A stretch of 64,000 nt of DNA from JAIEPX01 sp963725255 (GTDB lineage: Bacteria > Pseudomonadota > Gammaproteobacteria > JAIEPX01), in contig CAVRXV010000004.1 in NCBI GenBank assembly GCA_963725255.1, positions 124,001 to 188,000 of the forward strand, written 5' to 3'. Both the position numbers and the translations under genes were made by a program. Positions 1 through 8,591 of the stretch are shown here, piece by piece; position 1 is the stretch's first letter; every line of letters begins with the position of its first letter. The notes below the pieces were generated by a model, which saw nothing but the letters and a program-made list of their open reading frames with translations, searched no databases and was not told where the DNA came from.

Positions 1-450
1 TTTTGAGCTCATTTGAGCGAGTAAGAGTAGAGCATTTCCTTTTGGAAGACCGACTTTTTTTAATCCGTCGATCACTCCAGGGCCGGGTAAAGTATGAGCG
101 TTGGTGATATGTGCCCAGTCAGCAATATGATAGATTCCATGCTCGTATTGCAATTTTACGGTATTTCCGATGTCGGCAAATTTGCGATCTTCAAAAATAA
201 GAAAGTTGTGTTTATTGGCGATACGCTGAAGTTCTGTGATAAATGCTGGAGTAAAATCATTAATGATATCGACATGTGTTTTAAGTACGCAGATTGAAGG
301 ACCCACTTTGTCAGCGATCGAGAGCACCTCATCGCAGGTTGTTAGATCAGGGTTTACGCACAAATTAGATTTTTTTTCTGTCATTAATGCCAAAAGGGTT
401 TTGGCAACAGGGTTTGTGCAGTGTGGGATACGATCTTCATAACTTAACAT
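1..450 (-). CDS. pyrF: Orotidine 5'-phosphate decarboxylase, eukaryote-like type (3' part cut by window edge)
   Basis: Converts OMP to UMP in the last step of de novo pyrimidine synthesis. Reading the minus strand from the ATG at 450 gives 150 codons open to the window edge. The catalytic signature FEDRKFADIGNTVKLQY is at about residues 75-91, preceded by LKTHVDIINDF. These motifs, and the following stretch with TNAH and GVIDGLKKVGLP, are those of the yeast URA3/human UMPS branch rather than of typical bacterial PyrF. The start is supported by the reading frame beginning MLSYEDRIPH; the upstream Shine-Dalgarno is weak. It is divergent from pgi across a 130-base gap. The C-terminal part lies outside the window. 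Confidence 0.88.
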   Translation of the reverse strand, partial: MLSYEDRIPHCTNPVAKTLLALMTEKKSNLCVNPDLTTCDEVLSIADKVGPSICVLKTHVDIINDFTPAFITELQRIANKHNFLIFEDRKFADIGNTVKLQYEHGIYHIADWAHITNAHTLPGPGVIDGLKKVGLPKGNALLLLAQMSSK

Positions 451-580
451 AGTAGTCCTCTTGTGCAATCTAGGGAAGGCTTGTGACCTCAAAAGGGTTG
501 GCTGATGAGGTTGTCAATAAGCTCATTATCCAGTAGGATCGGGCCCACTACAAGCACTGGGACTCTCTCAAGGAACAACA

Positions 581-2227
581 ATGGTTTTTGATCGTTTACC
601 TGAATATCAGGCATTGGAGGCGCATTATCATGCCATTGCTGATGTTCACATGCGCAAATTATTTGAAAACGATAGGCAGCGTTTTGAACATTTCTCAATG
701 CATGCCGCGGGTCTGTTGCTGGATTACTCAAAAAATAGGATCACAAAAGAAACCATTGATTTGTTATGTGATCTCGCTGAGGCGTGCAATGTTCCCAAAA
801 TGATCCAAGAATTATTCGCGGGTAATTTCAAGAATGTCACCGAAAATTGTTCTGTTGCTCATGTCGCGCTACGTAGTGCACAAGATAAGCCTTTTAAAGT
901 GGCTGGAAGAGATGTGATGCCAGATGTGCGAGATGTCTTAAATCAAATGAGCTCAATCGCCGAACAAATTCGTTTAAAAGATTGGTTGGGTGCAACCGGA
1001 TATTATATTACGGATGTCGTTAATATAGGCATTGGTGGGTCCGATTTAGGGCCCGCGCTCGTAACAGAAGCATTAAAACCCTACCATGATGCAGGAATTC
1101 ACTGTCATTTTGTTTCTAATATTGATGGCGTGCATATTGAGTCGGTGTTGTCTAAACTTCACCCTGCGCGCACGCTATTTATCATTGCGTCAAAATCTTT
1201 TACAACTCAAGAAACCCTATTTAATGCCACGACAGCAAAAGCGTGGCTGCAAAAAACATTGGGCAAAAACGCTTTGTCGCGACACATGATCGCGATTACA
1301 AGTCACATGGATCGCGCGATGGATTTTGGTGTTGAACCTGAAAACATCTTGCCTTTGTGGGATTGGGTGGGTGGTCGTTTTTCAATATGGTCCGCAATCG
1401 GATTGACTGCAATGATTGCGATAGGCCCAACTCATTTTCGTGAATTTTTGCAGGGTGCACAAGCAATGGATGAACATTTTGCGACAGCGCCATTACATCA
1501 AAATTTACCTGTCGTATTGGCATTGCTAAGTATTTGGTATATTAATTTTTTTGACACACGAAGTTACGCTGTGCTGCCTTATCAACAATTACTATCAGGA
1601 TTACCGGCTTATTTGCAGCAAGCTGAAATGGAAAGTAATGGAAAATATCGACGTCAAAATGGTGAAGCAGTTGATTACCAAACTGGAACAGTAATCTGGG
1701 GAACAACGGGAAGTAATGGTCAGCATGCGGTCCATCAATTATTACATCAGGGAACACAATTAATTCCAGTTGATTTTATTGTGCCCATGTTGTCGCATGA
1801 TCAATTGGGGGATCATCATAGACATCTTGTGGCGAATTGTTTAAGTCAGAGCCAAGCATTAATGTACGGTCATAATGAAACGGATATTTTAATAAAATTA
1901 TCTAATGAAGGTGTAGAACGAGAAACCGCAGAATTACTTGCAAAACATCAAGCGATTCCTGGAAATCGACCGAGCAATACTATTACCTTCGATAAATTGT
2001 CGCCTCAGAGATTGGGTGCTTTATTGGCGCTATATGAGCATAAAATATTTGTGCAAGGCATCGTTTGGGGAATTAATTCATTTGATCAATGGGGAGTTGA
2101 GTTAGGTAAATCTTTGACTCATAATATCCTCCAGGCGATATTGGGTGAAGATCAAGAAATTGATGCTTCAACAAAAGGATTGGTGGCATTCTACCAACAA
2201 CACCAACAAAAGGTAATCAATAAATAA
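581..2227 (+). CDS. pgi: Glucose-6-phosphate isomerase
   Basis: Interconverts glucose-6-phosphate and fructose-6-phosphate in the cytosol. The 548-residue length is normal for the bacterial enzyme. Visible signatures are the phosphate-binding stretch NIGIGGSDLGPALV (about residues 146-159), the GGRFSIWSAIG block, the catalytic glutamate in QQAEMESNGK, and the C-terminal PGI signature YEHKIFVQGIVWGINSFDQW followed by GVELGK with the catalytic lysine. An AAGGAA Shine-Dalgarno precedes the ATG by a few bases. The next gene follows almost immediately and is probably cotranscribed. No anomalies were seen. Confidence 0.98.
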   Translation: MVFDRLPEYQALEAHYHAIADVHMRKLFENDRQRFEHFSMHAAGLLLDYSKNRITKETIDLLCDLAEACNVPKMIQELFAGNFKNVTENCSVAHVALRSAQDKPFKVAGRDVMPDVRDVLNQMSSIAEQIRLKDWLGATGYYITDVVNIGIGGSDLGPALVTEALKPYHDAGIHCHFVSNIDGVHIESVLSKLHPARTLFIIASKSFTTQETLFNATTAKAWLQKTLGKNALSRHMIAITSHMDRAMDFGVEPENILPLWDWVGGRFSIWSAIGLTAMIAIGPTHFREFLQGAQAMDEHFATAPLHQNLPVVLALLSIWYINFFDTRSYAVLPYQQLLSGLPAYLQQAEMESNGKYRRQNGEAVDYQTGTVIWGTTGSNGQHAVHQLLHQGTQLIPVDFIVPMLSHDQLGDHHRHLVANCLSQSQALMYGHNETDILIKLSNEGVERETAELLAKHQAIPGNRPSNTITFDKLSPQRLGALLALYEHKIFVQGIVWGINSFDQWGVELGKSLTHNILQAILGEDQEIDASTKGLVAFYQQHQQKVINK

Positions 2228-2240
2228 CATGGAAATTCAA

Positions 2241-2864
2241 ATGAACTTGAGAGTGAGTGAAACACTCCCCAATCATCCTTTTTGGACTTTTTCACAACAA
2301 CTTTACAAGCAAAAGGAGGTTGAGCAAGCGCTGATGTTGTTGCAATATCATTTTGGATTAAATGCCAATGTGATTTTGTATTTTTGTTGGTTTGCTTTTA
2401 ACGGCCAAGGCGCATTTAACCAAACAACAGCGCGTGAATTATTGTTACGTATCAGGCCTTGGCATGAACGGGTTGTGATGCCATTGCGCCGTCTTCGTGA
2501 TCGACTAAAGCCTTATGTCGATTCAATTTCTTGGACTAAAACGGTGAGACAAGCGATACTGCTTGAAGAATTAGAAGCTGAACACGCTGAACAATTAATG
2601 ATATCAGAATTTTTTTCCTACGAAGATTATCGTATTAAAACAGCCCCCCAAAAAGCAGCCGATATTTTTCGTAGTTTAAGTGCTTATTGTCGAGTCGTCC
2701 GTATTGATTTGGATGCTGCGGGCTGCGATGCAGTAGCGTCTATTTTATCTATCATGTTTAATAAAATCCCTCTCAATGAACTCGAAAAAACTTCACGTAA
2801 AAGATTGATGCGTCGACGTAGCCGTGGCGGAACTGTGGGAACTCAGCTTTGGCTGGATATTTAA
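2241..2864 (+). CDS. DUF2390 / TIGR02444 family protein
   Basis: A conserved proteobacterial protein of unknown function. The family pattern is visible as FWTFSQQLYKQKEVEQAL, then a hydrophobic FCWFAFNGQGAF stretch, then RPWHERVVMPLRRLRDRLK. Members I recall are about 150-180 residues; this one is about 207 and carries a basic Arg-rich tail (RKRLMRRRSRGG). An in-frame ATG at 2229 exists, but the GGAA just upstream of the second ATG at 2241 makes 2241 the better start. It lies 13 bases after pgi and is followed by the transporter gene on the same strand. The sequence shows no signal peptide or membrane segment. Confidence 0.8.
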   Translation: MNLRVSETLPNHPFWTFSQQLYKQKEVEQALMLLQYHFGLNANVILYFCWFAFNGQGAFNQTTARELLLRIRPWHERVVMPLRRLRDRLKPYVDSISWTKTVRQAILLEELEAEHAEQLMISEFFSYEDYRIKTAPQKAADIFRSLSAYCRVVRIDLDAAGCDAVASILSIMFNKIPLNELEKTSRKRLMRRRSRGGTVGTQLWLDI

Positions 2865-2897
2865 CCTGTAGGCATTTCTACAGATTTGAGATGAAGA

Positions 2898-4154
2898 ATG
2901 CGCGCGACAAATAAACCCTCTTGGTCACTGATTATATCCTGCACTTTAGGGACTTTTTTGGAGTTTTTCGATTATACGCTTTACGCCTATTTTGCAGTGA
3001 TTATCAGTCATGAATTCTTTCCGCTTTACTCTTCACAGATTCAATGGTTAGCAACATGGAGTGTATTTGCGATAGGCTGTTTGGTTCGGCCATTGGGTGC
3101 CCTGGTGTTTGGCCATTTTGCTGATCGGCTAGGCCGTAAAAAAATATTGCCGTATACGATACTCTTGATGGCATTGCCGACTGTAGGGATTGGGTTATTG
3201 CCTGGATATGATGCTTGGGGATGGATGGCGCCCGCGATGTTGTTATTGTGTCGAATAATTCAAGGTTTATCGATCAGTGCAGAATACAATGGCTGTAGTG
3301 TTTATTGTGTAGAAAATAATTGGGCACATTCGGGATTGTTGGCATCTTTGACACCTTTTTCTTGTGGTTTAGGTATGCTAGCAGCGTCCTTGCTCGCATT
3401 GTGCTGCAATCAGAATTGGCGAATTCCTTTTGTCATTGCAGGGACAGTAGTGGGTATTGTAGGTTGGGTCATGCGTCGTAATTTGCCTGAAACTGCAGAA
3501 TTCGAAAATTTACTTAGAGAAGAAACGGTTCAACGATTTCCAATTCGCACTATAATGCAAGAGCATAAATTTTCAGTTTTTGTAAACATTATATGTTCAG
3601 CATATATGGGCACAGCGTCTTATTTATTGTTGGTGTATATGCCAAGTTATCTTCAAAAAGAATTTGCCATGACTTCAAACCATAGTCTTCAATTTACAAT
3701 TTTATTGACATGCTTGGAAGCGTCGGCTTGTTTAATATTTGGATGGTTATCTGACCGATTTGAACAATGGAAAACGATGATGCTTGCCTGTATTAGTACA
3801 CTTTTTGTTTCTTTGATGATGTTGTTTATTTCAGATTCATTTGCTTTATTTTTGTTGAGTGTCGTTTTTCTCACGGTGTTTTTGGGGGCTTTTGATGGAC
3901 CACTCACATCGTATTTGCCGAAACTAGTTCCTACATCTTTACGCTATTCAGCGACAGCTTTTGGATATAATATAGGTGGCGCGGCTATCGGTGGGTTGGG
4001 GCCCATTATTGTTACGTTTCTCATTCAGCGAACACACGCACCAAAAATGGTATTGATATCGTATTTGGGGCTGTGGGCATTTTTGGCCTTGATTTGTTTG
4101 ATCATTCGAGATCTTAAATTTACTGTGAGAAAAACCGAGTTGGTTTCAGATTAA
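2898..4154 (+). CDS. MFS transporter, metabolite:H+ symporter (MHS/ProP-like) type
   Basis: An inner-membrane secondary transporter of 418 residues with about 12 hydrophobic segments. The first helix TLGTFLEFFDYTLYAYFA and the loop 2-3 signature GHFADRLGRKK (about residues 76-86) are typical of the MHS branch of the major facilitator superfamily. LCRIIQGLSISAEYNG marks helix 4-5, and a second cytoplasmic loop has GWLSDRFEQWK. The substrate cannot be read from sequence; relatives carry osmolytes, carboxylates or amino acids. It lies between the DUF2390 gene and hslO on the same strand. No cotranscription signal beyond close spacing is visible. Confidence 0.9.
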   Translation: MRATNKPSWSLIISCTLGTFLEFFDYTLYAYFAVIISHEFFPLYSSQIQWLATWSVFAIGCLVRPLGALVFGHFADRLGRKKILPYTILLMALPTVGIGLLPGYDAWGWMAPAMLLLCRIIQGLSISAEYNGCSVYCVENNWAHSGLLASLTPFSCGLGMLAASLLALCCNQNWRIPFVIAGTVVGIVGWVMRRNLPETAEFENLLREETVQRFPIRTIMQEHKFSVFVNIICSAYMGTASYLLLVYMPSYLQKEFAMTSNHSLQFTILLTCLEASACLIFGWLSDRFEQWKTMMLACISTLFVSLMMLFISDSFALFLLSVVFLTVFLGAFDGPLTSYLPKLVPTSLRYSATAFGYNIGGAAIGGLGPIIVTFLIQRTHAPKMVLISYLGLWAFLALICLIIRDLKFTVRKTELVSD

Positions 4155-4174
4155 GTAATAAGTGGAATATCAAT

Positions 4175-5026
4175 ATGCAAAAAGATTATGTACAGCGTTT
4201 TATTTTTGAAGGTAGTCCCATTCGAGGTGAAATTGTCCGATTGGAAAAAAGCTTTAATATTATTAGCGAACAACGAGACTACCCTTCCTTCGTATTAAAA
4301 TTTCTGGGTGAAACATTGGTCTCAAGTGTTATGCTATCGACGACATTAAAATACGAAGGTCAGACGACGATGCAAATGCGTCAAGATGGTCCATTGCAGA
4401 TGCTGGTTGCTAAATGTAATAATCATTTGCATATTCGTGGTTTAGCGAAATGGGACGAAAATTCAAGTTTTGAAGATTTAAAAGAAACCCTAAGCAATGG
4501 TCAATTAGTTATTACAGTGCAGCCAGATAATCAAGTGGAAGTTTATCAGAGTGTTGTTAAAATTAGTCATCAACCTGTTGCGCAAGTTATGGAGCATTAT
4601 TTTTCACAATCTGAGCAGTTAGAGACGCGGTTATGGTTGGCTGTCAATCATCAATATGCCGTTGGATTATTAATTCAGCAAGTGGGGCAAGATCAGCATG
4701 GTGAAGAGCATAAAAAAGCGCTGTGGGACGATATTATTATGCTCACTAATACCATCACTGAAGATGAGCTACTTAATTTAGATGATCTAACATTATTACG
4801 TCGTTTATATCACGAATATGATTTGCGTATGTTTGAACCAAAGCCCGTCGAATTTCGATGCAGCTGTAATATGACAAAAATGGAAGGAGCAATTTTGGTG
4901 ATGGGACAAAAAGAAGCCGATGAAGTCTTAAAGCAATACAAAACACTCAGTGTAAAGTGCGAATATTGCAATAACGAATATACTTTCTCAGAAGCCGAGG
5001 TGCGAGCCGTTTTTGCGCATCATTAA
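4175..5026 (+). CDS. hslO: Hsp33 redox-regulated chaperone
   Basis: A cytosolic holdase that becomes active when oxidation releases zinc and opens the C-terminal redox switch. The 283 residues match the usual length. The zinc-binding cysteines are intact as CSC at about residues 230-232 and CEYC at about 262-265, the family's CxC...CxxC arrangement. The N-terminal substrate-binding domain is recognisable from FEGSPIRGEIVRLE. A weak GTGGA Shine-Dalgarno precedes the ATG. The stop codon overlaps the end of convergent ung by four bases. Confidence 0.96.
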   Translation: MQKDYVQRFIFEGSPIRGEIVRLEKSFNIISEQRDYPSFVLKFLGETLVSSVMLSTTLKYEGQTTMQMRQDGPLQMLVAKCNNHLHIRGLAKWDENSSFEDLKETLSNGQLVITVQPDNQVEVYQSVVKISHQPVAQVMEHYFSQSEQLETRLWLAVNHQYAVGLLIQQVGQDQHGEEHKKALWDDIIMLTNTITEDELLNLDDLTLLRRLYHEYDLRMFEPKPVEFRCSCNMTKMEGAILVMGQKEADEVLKQYKTLSVKCEYCNNEYTFSEAEVRAVFAHH

Positions 5027-5709
5027 TCGAGCTGCCAATCAATGGGCTGCTTTCCTTGTCGTTCTAGAATGGCGTTACATTTTGAAAAATGTTTACAACC
5101 TAAAAAACCACGGTGTGCGGAAAGTGGTGAAGGGTGCACTGCTTTGAGAAGAAAGTGTCGAGTGGGATTAATGAATTCGCATTTTTTTTGAGCATGTGAA
5201 CCCCAGAGTAAAAAAACTAATCCTTGGTGCCTTTCATTAAGCTCTTTAATGATGCGATCGGTGAAAGTTTCCCAGCCAATTTTTGCGTGAGAATGTGCAT
5301 TGCCAGCTTCAACAGTGAGCACGGTGTTGAGTAATAAAACACCTTGTTCTGCCCATTTTTGTAAATTTCCATGAGAAGGAATGGGGGTGCTAACATCAGA
5401 ATGTAATTCTTTAAAGATATTAATTAAGGAAGGAGGTGGTGGAACGCCTTTTCGAACAGAAAAACATAATCCGTGTGCCTGATTGGCGCCGTGGTAGGGA
5501 TCCTGTCCAATAATAACAACTTTTACTTTATCAAAAGGGGTTGTTTTAATTGCGTTAAAAATATCTTGAGACGGTGGATAAATAATTTTTCCCTTGGCCT
5601 TTTCTTGATTCAAGAAGGCCATCATTTCAGTGAAATAGGGTTTTTCTTTTTCACCCGCTAACACATCTTGCCAAGTGACGGTGCTTGATATGGCTTCTTT
5701 GCTTTCCAT
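5023..5709 (-). CDS. ung: Uracil-DNA glycosylase, family 1
   Basis: Excises uracil from DNA at the start of base-excision repair. The 228 residues contain the water-activating loop GQDPYHGANQAHGLCFSV (about 67-84), the uracil-binding stretch LLLNTVLTVEAGNAHSH, and the C-terminal HPSPLSAHRGF minor-groove loop. All catalytic motifs of the Ung family are present. It converges on hslO with a four-base overlap of the two 3' ends. Upstream of the start lies the 34-bp inverted repeat at 5754-5854, so its promoter must sit in or next to that repeat. Confidence 0.98.
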   Translation of the reverse strand: MESKEAISSTVTWQDVLAGEKEKPYFTEMMAFLNQEKAKGKIIYPPSQDIFNAIKTTPFDKVKVVIIGQDPYHGANQAHGLCFSVRKGVPPPPSLINIFKELHSDVSTPIPSHGNLQKWAEQGVLLLNTVLTVEAGNAHSHAKIGWETFTDRIIKELNERHQGLVFLLWGSHAQKKCEFINPTRHFLLKAVHPSPLSAHRGFLGCKHFSKCNAILERQGKQPIDWQLD

Positions 5710-5753
5710 ACATTATCTCCCAATAGCAGGTTTAGATTGAGGGACAGTATATG

Positions 5754-5854
5754 ATAAAGGGTGTCAAGTCTCAAATTGACGATCTGACAGATTAAACATA
5801 GGCGTCATTTAATTGAGTTATCAGATCGTCAATTTGAGACTTGACACCCTTTAT
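5754..5854. repeat. Perfect 34-bp inverted repeat with 33-base spacer (REPIN-like)
   Basis: The arms at 5754-5787 and 5821-5854 are perfect reverse complements. Each arm begins ATAAAGGGTGTCAAGTCTC reading inward. The GTGTCAAGTCT core resembles the ends of the RAYT-derived element at 15887-16069 and the palindromes at 19847, 26633 and 46140. The repeat lies in the divergent gap between ung and the OmpA-like lipoprotein gene, so it may affect expression of both. It is best read as a REP doublet that a RAYT transposase could mobilise. That link is inferred from the shared end sequence. Confidence 0.85.
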
Positions 5855-5900
5855 GATATTATTCGGTGACTTATTTTACTATTTGAGGGAAGGAATCTTT

Positions 5901-6437
5901 ATGACTCAAGGAAGACGATTAGTGGCTCTTGCGTGTAGCCTATTGGTTGCTGGTGGGATATCAGGATGCTATCCAGCTCACGAGACAGTTGGTAGAGGCA
6001 CGCCTTTTCGCTTAAATATGTGGCAACGCCATGATTTTGATTACATGGTTTACAATCTACGTCAGCGTGGTGTGCAAGTTGTACGCGTGGGTGATAAAAC
6101 GCGTTTGATCCTTTCAACGGATAATTTTTTCAAGGTGAATAGTGTGGAATTTGAGCCTGGTGCGTACGCAACGCTGGCTTGGGTTGTACGTATACTTGAT
6201 CATTGTCCTTGTCATCGAATAACGATCTCAGGTCATGTTGATAATATATTTAAAGATAAACGTCGTGAAGAGTTATCATTACAGCAAGCTCGAGCAGTTG
6301 CCACTGAATTGTGGGCCTACGGAATTCCAAAAGAACTCATGACTGTGACGGGTGAGTCGAATCATCAGCAAGTTGCGACAGATCGTACGGTATTTGGTAG
6401 TGGTGATAATCGTCGTATTGAAATTCGTTTGGATTAA
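5901..6437 (+). CDS. OmpA-domain outer-membrane lipoprotein (possible DotK/IcmN-like)
   Basis: A predicted lipoprotein of 178 residues with a signal peptide MTQGRRLVALACSLLVAGG ending in the lipobox ISGC, lipidated Cys23. The C-terminal half (about 80-178) is an OmpA-like peptidoglycan-binding domain: TISGHVDN, LSLQQARAVATELWAYGI and DNRRIEIRL are its recognisable blocks. The ATG at 5901 is chosen over an in-frame ATG at 5841 because it follows GAGGGAAGGA and opens directly on the signal peptide. The 5841 start would lie inside the inverted repeat. Small OmpA-type lipoproteins of this size include DotK/IcmN of the Dot/Icm system. That assignment is possible but unproven here, since no other dot/icm gene is nearby. 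Confidence 0.85.
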   Translation: MTQGRRLVALACSLLVAGGISGCYPAHETVGRGTPFRLNMWQRHDFDYMVYNLRQRGVQVVRVGDKTRLILSTDNFFKVNSVEFEPGAYATLAWVVRILDHCPCHRITISGHVDNIFKDKRREELSLQQARAVATELWAYGIPKELMTVTGESNHQQVATDRTVFGSGDNRRIEIRLD

Positions 6438-6471
6438 TTGATCTGTTTGCCTATTATCATGCTTGAAAATA

Positions 6472-6502
6472 AAAAGGGGAGATTCATTATCTCCCCTTTT
6501 TT
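6472..6502. terminator. Bidirectional intrinsic terminator
   Basis: An 11-bp perfect stem (6472-6482 with 6490-6500), AAAAGGGGAGA paired with TCTCCCCTTTT, encloses a 7-base loop. The stem is flanked by A and T runs on both sides. It sits between the convergent ends of the OmpA-like lipoprotein gene and the outer-membrane protein gene, and so can serve both. Confidence 0.92.
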
Positions 6503-6516
6503 AATATATCGGATTA

Positions 6517-7587
6517 TTAGAAAGTACCTTCATCGCTAGTCACCAGAATTTGTGGAGGTCTCACCGCTGGAACGTTAGTATAGTCCACAATTTCTTGTCG
6601 TAATCCACGATTTAATGGATCATGATAAACAACAGGTGCGCTATACATATCGCCACCCCAGCTATAGAATAGACCGAAACCTAGACGATTTTCCTTACCA
6701 AATGGCACATCACCACCGTTTGTTGAAAAATAGGTGCTAAGTTCTAATAATGAACCCAGAGAATGTCGAGCAATCCACTTAACACCAACTGCGTATTCAT
6801 AGTAAGGCCGACGATCTAGACCGGAAATAACAAATTGGAATTTTTCGCCAATATTTTGATGGTAGGCTGCTCCGCCACCAAAACCAATAGAGTCGTCGTC
6901 TTTTTGGAATTGTCGTTTATAATTATTTTCGTCATAGCAGAGATCGAGATCAAAATAACCTGAGCTCCATGGTTGAATACGTACGCCTAATGTTGCTCCG
7001 ATCTCGGTGCCACCAACGATATTGCGAATATCAGTCCCGCCTACAAAAGGCATATTGGGAAGGCTTTTGTTTTGCGCTTTGATATATTGTAATCCTACAT
7101 GGAAACTATCGATTCCGTGTTGGCCGTGGATAATGTAGCGCAAATCTCCACCAAAGTCCCATTCGCCCATCCATTGTTCGACATCGCCAGAAATAAAATC
7201 AAAAGTGGGTTTCTGGGCGAAATATTCGGCAGTTAATTTAAAGAACACGTCATTGGTGAGCGCTCGTCCATACGTAGAAGAAGCCCGAAATACTTTTGAT
7301 CCGAAAGCAAATTCCAGGGAAAGTGCATCTCTAGGGCCCAACTCATTGATGTATTTAGGGTCGATGGTCCAGCCACTTCTATCGGCATAATCGATTGTTA
7401 ACTGAAATGGCCCATGCATAGCCGGGGCTGCGCGGTCATAGGCGCAGTCAGCGGGTGGGTAAATGAAATCGGCGACTCTGCCTATTGTGCAGCCAGTGCC
7501 TGTGTAATCAGCCATTGCAGTTGAAGTCAGTGTTGCAGTGGCCAGCAATGTGGCTGAGAAGCAATATTTGCAAATCCTTGCTACCAT
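6517..7587 (-). CDS. Predicted outer-membrane beta-barrel protein, family not recognised
   Basis: A secreted protein of 356 residues with a clear Sec signal peptide (about 1-26, ending STAMA before DYTG). Much of the mature sequence alternates aromatic/hydrophobic with polar residues, as in a beta-barrel: LTIDYADRSGWTI, FFKLTAEYF, FHVGLQYIKAQ, SGYFDLDLCYDENNY. Paired cysteines lie near the mature N-terminus (GTGC...ADC). The last residues extend past the barrel as a proline-rich tail (PAVRPPQ) ending in Phe. The ATG at 7587 opens directly on the signal peptide. It is transcribed alone and ends at the shared terminator. I do not recognise the family, so porin or transporter function is not asserted. 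Confidence 0.75.
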   Translation of the reverse strand: MVARICKYCFSATLLATATLTSTAMADYTGTGCTIGRVADFIYPPADCAYDRAAPAMHGPFQLTIDYADRSGWTIDPKYINELGPRDALSLEFAFGSKVFRASSTYGRALTNDVFFKLTAEYFAQKPTFDFISGDVEQWMGEWDFGGDLRYIIHGQHGIDSFHVGLQYIKAQNKSLPNMPFVGGTDIRNIVGGTEIGATLGVRIQPWSSGYFDLDLCYDENNYKRQFQKDDDSIGFGGGAAYHQNIGEKFQFVISGLDRRPYYEYAVGVKWIARHSLGSLLELSTYFSTNGGDVPFGKENRLGFGLFYSWGGDMYSAPVVYHDPLNRGLRQEIVDYTNVPAVRPPQILVTSDEGTF

Positions 7588-7829
7588 GATGCATCCTTGT
7601 CAGTGTAGTTGAATAAAGATCGGTCGATGATAACGGAATTTTCAAGGTAATTAAAGAGGGAGCGGTTTCTTTTCGTGGAGACTCAAGCTGCGTGTGGATT
7701 AATTGAACGTGAAGATATATATGGGCTCAGTTTTAAGTTGATGCTGAATGACTGATAATAGCGAATCAGCCAAGCAAAGATCTGACGTCTTGTAGCTCAG
7801 CTGAAGACAAATATGTTAGGATCCAACTT

Positions 7830-8591
7830 ATGAATAAACGTGAAGACCAGCAACAAACTACCCACTTTGGATTTGAAGAAGTGCCCGTCTCCGAAAAGGT
7901 AAATCGGGTATCTGATGTTTTTCACAGTGTGGCTGAACATTATGATGTGATGAATGATCTCATGTCATTAGGCGTTCATCGTCTTTGGAAACGTTTCACT
8001 TTAGATATGTGTGCGCTTCGTCCTGGTCAAACTGTGTTAGACGTGGCGGCAGGAACCGGTGATTTAACAATCGACCACTCAAAAAAAGTCGGCGAGAAAG
8101 GTTCGGTATTAATGACGGATATCAATCCTTCGATGCTAGAAAAGGGTAGAGATCGATTGATCGATGCTGGCGTTGGAAATAATGTCAGATTTGTTATTGC
8201 GAATGCAGAAGCATTGCCATTTGATGATGACCATTTTGATTGTGTTACCATTGCATTTGGATTGCGTAATGTTACCAATAAAGATCAAGCCTTGTCTGAA
8301 ATGTTACGTGTGATAAAACCCGGTGGAAAATGCATTATTCTCGAATTTTCTAAACCTCAAGAAGGTTGGTTTAATTCATTTTATGATTGGTATTCATTTA
8401 CTGTGCTCCCTTGGTTAGGTGATAAAATTGCACGAGATCCGGATAGTTATCGTTATTTAGCGGAATCTATTCGTATGCATCCTGATCAAGAAACTTTGTT
8501 ATCGATGATGAAGGAGGCTGAATTTAGTCGTTGTGATTATCATAATCTTTCTGGTGGAGTAGTGGCAGTGCACAGAGGATATAAGGCATGA
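7830..8591 (+). CDS. ubiE: Ubiquinone/menaquinone C-methyltransferase
   Basis: A SAM-dependent C-methyltransferase acting on the ubiquinone (and, in some species, menaquinone) precursor ring. The 253 residues have the UbiE start THFGFEEVPVSEKVNRVSDV, the SAM-binding motif I VLDVAAGTGDLT, motif II LMTDINPSML, and the signature FGLRNVTNKDQALSEM. The stop overlaps the start of ubiJ (ATGA), showing translational coupling. The 242-base upstream gap must hold the promoter of the ubiE-ubiJ-ubiB operon. It includes a copy of AAGCAAAGATCTGAC at 7771-7785, which matches the repeat ends at 29149 and 31335. Confidence 0.97.
   Translation: MNKREDQQQTTHFGFEEVPVSEKVNRVSDVFHSVAEHYDVMNDLMSLGVHRLWKRFTLDMCALRPGQTVLDVAAGTGDLTIDHSKKVGEKGSVLMTDINPSMLEKGRDRLIDAGVGNNVRFVIANAEALPFDDDHFDCVTIAFGLRNVTNKDQALSEMLRVIKPGGKCIILEFSKPQEGWFNSFYDWYSFTVLPWLGDKIARDPDSYRYLAESIRMHPDQETLLSMMKEAEFSRCDYHNLSGGVVAVHRGYKA

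Noticed and set aside
7771..7785. AAGCAAAGATCTGAC in the ubiE promoter region as a mobile element
   Set aside because: Only a half-site matches the repeat ends; no inverted partner is present nearby.
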